From assembly GCA_003762615.1 (NCBI GenBank), contig RIAZ01000005.1, forward strand, positions 62,001-126,000: DNA of 64,000 nucleotides, given 5' to 3'. Position numbers and translations under genes: made by a program. This document shows, piece after piece, positions 62,666 to 64,000 of this stretch. Numbering within the stretch: position 1 is the first letter of the stretch; each line of letters begins with the position of its first letter. Origin of the DNA: Muribaculaceae bacterium Isolate-037 (Harlan) (GTDB lineage: Bacteria; Bacteroidota; Bacteroidia; Bacteroidales; Muribaculaceae). The notes beneath the pieces are model-generated. The model was not told where the DNA came from and did not search any database. It saw only the letters and a list, made by a program, of their open reading frames with translations.

Positions 62666-64000
62666 TTATACAGTGATGGACTGGAGTGGGGCAGGGTTAA
62701 GATATCCGATGTGACCGGATTCTTTACCTGAGTCAGCGGCAAGCTGCACGTCGATAAGGGTAGGCTTCTTGCTCGCAATGCCGGTCTTCAGCGCCTCGGA
62801 AAGCTGTTCGGGGGTGGTGACGTAGAACGTCTGTGCGCCGAAAGCATCGCCGAGCTTGTCGTAGCGTGCACGCACGTCGAGAGTGGTGGGCGCGGGATCG
62901 GTGGTTTTGTCCATCGGCACCCCGATACCGTTGTAGATGCCGCCGTTGTTGAATATCACTACGGTCACGGGAAGATTAAACCTGCATATAGTGGAGAAAT
63001 CCATTCCGGAGAATCCGAATGCGGAGTCACCCTCGATTGCCACTACGGATTTGCCTGTGGCTACGGCGGCACCGATTGCGGAGCCCATCCCCATTCCCAT
63101 GATTGCCCATGTGGCGCAGTCAACGCGATGGCGGGGCAACGACATGTTGACGGCGTCGCGGGTGTCGTCGAGCGTGTTGGCTCCTTCGTTGATGAGGATT
63201 ACGTCAGGATTTGCCTCCAGTATCGGCTTTATTGCGGAGAGGGCGGTCATGTGGTGCATCGGCATCATGCTTTTTGCCTCCTCAAAGCGTTTGGCAAACT
63301 TGGCGTTCTTTATCTTAGCCTCAGCTTGCAACCCGCTCACCCAGTCAGAGTCCGTAGCCATGCTCTTGCCATCGAGAGCATCAAGAATGGCATCCATCGA
63401 GAGTCCCATGTCGCCCACCACCGGAGCGGCTATCGGCACGTTGACGTCGATCTCCTCGGGTGCAACGTCAAGCTGTATGAACTTCATGTCGGGGTTCCAT
63501 TTCCCCTTGCCGAAAGAGAGCATCCAGTTTAGGCGTGCGCCTATGACCATCACCACGTCAGACTTCTCCATGATCGTGGATCGGCAGGAGAGCGCGCTGA
63601 GCGGACCGTCGTCGGGCATGATGCCCTTTGCCATTGACATCGGCAGATACGGTATTTGGTATTTCTCTACAAGAGTCTTTATCTTATCCTCAAGTCGGGC
63701 ATACGCCGCCCCTTTGCCAAGCAATATTGCGGGGCGTTTTGCCGAGGTGAGAATCTCCACGGCGCGTTCCACCGACCGGCTGTTGGGAGCCACCGGTGAA
63801 TATATGTCAACAGGAGTGTAGAATAGTTTGTCGGCATCCACCTTATTCATTATCTCGCCGAGGGCGGGGGTGGTCATGTCGATGTATACACCGCCGGGAC
63901 GTCCGGAGACAGCGGCTCGGTATGCCCTGTAGACGGCAGCCGGGATATCCTTCGCGTAGGTGCATCTGAATGCTGCCTTCACGAGAGGCTTGGCAGTGTT
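62666..64000 (-). CDS. oxc: Oxalyl-CoA decarboxylase, 5' part beyond the window
   Basis: Partial gene: 444 codons are in view and the frame stays open to the right edge, so the true start lies outside. The thiamine-diphosphate motif is GDSAFGFSGMDFSTI with NLPVTVVIFNNGGIY, as in characterised Oxc enzymes, and CATWAIMGMGMGSAIG and DTRDAVNM agree. The enzyme turns oxalyl-CoA into formyl-CoA and CO2. Its partner, formyl-CoA transferase (frc), would be expected just beyond the edge. With the adjacent AEC carrier this suggests oxalate use, which consumes a proton per turnover. Confidence 0.93.
   Translation of the reverse strand, partial: NTAKPLVKAAFRCTYAKDIPAAVYRAYRAAVSGRPGGVYIDMTTPALGEIMNKVDADKLFYTPVDIYSPVAPNSRSVERAVEILTSAKRPAILLGKGAAYARLEDKIKTLVEKYQIPYLPMSMAKGIMPDDGPLSALSCRSTIMEKSDVVMVIGARLNWMLSFGKGKWNPDMKFIQLDVAPEEIDVNVPIAAPVVGDMGLSMDAILDALDGKSMATDSDWVSGLQAEAKIKNAKFAKRFEEAKSMMPMHHMTALSAIKPILEANPDVILINEGANTLDDTRDAVNMSLPRHRVDCATWAIMGMGMGSAIGAAVATGKSVVAIEGDSAFGFSGMDFSTICRFNLPVTVVIFNNGGIYNGIGVPMDKTTDPAPTTLDVRARYDKLGDAFGAQTFYVTTPEQLSEALKTGIASKKPTLIDVQLAADSGKESGHIGYLNPAPLQSITV

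Overview
The window reads as a Bacteroidales chromosome, most likely a gut Muribaculaceae. The grounds are several promoters with the Bacteroidetes -7 element TAnnTTTG, almost no Shine-Dalgarno sites, GLPGLI, DUF6452/DUF6048 and TonB-receptor-like families, a C-terminal sorting domain of type IX secretion style, and an oxalyl-CoA decarboxylase next to an AEC-family carrier. The family-level placement is inference. No rRNA, tRNA or CRISPR array was seen.

Region 1 (216-12948, AT-rich, + strand) is a peptide natural-product or bacteriocin cluster. It has a C39-like/VKOR/thioredoxin fusion, two double-glycine leader peptides (1833-2012 and 9113-9331), a GLPGLI protein, two TonB-receptor-like outer-membrane proteins, a C39 peptidase-ABC exporter, a radical SAM/SPASM maturase, a 63-residue membrane stub and two lipoproteins. 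The maturase is split by an in-frame TGA at codon 30, which probably disables or alters the pathway.

Region 2 (13426-27444) is an Rhs polymorphic-toxin locus. A 991-residue secreted protein with a sorting domain is followed by a 3122-residue SpvB/FG-GAP/Rhs protein. Its AT-rich C-terminus is a metzincin-type protease, and an overlapping lipoprotein gene is the likely immunity gene. Behind it lie fragments of a second Rhs gene and of a TetR gene, then an intact TetR gene. An OmpA-type protein gene (27853-29391) follows.

Region 3 (about 29.5-54.5 kb) looks like an integrative mobilizable element. At one end are a MobV relaxase and a candidate oriT; at the other are a tyrosine integrase and a regulator with four HTH repeats next to four GTATAC sites spaced 10 bp. 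Between them are two SSBs, HU, HipBA, ParB, a giant methylase-helicase of DarB type, a recombinase-like protein that has lost its catalytic arginines, and many small genes. No mating-pore genes were seen, so transfer would need a helper. Five genes or operons are preceded by the same kind of leader, a variable hairpin ending in AGGGAA.

Region 4 (54.7 kb to the end) is core chromosome: mnmE with a 9-bp tandem repeat inside its G domain, a secreted nuclease, bioB, a DUF4199/GT2/DUF6452/DUF6048 run, an AEC carrier, and an oxalyl-CoA decarboxylase that runs off the right edge.
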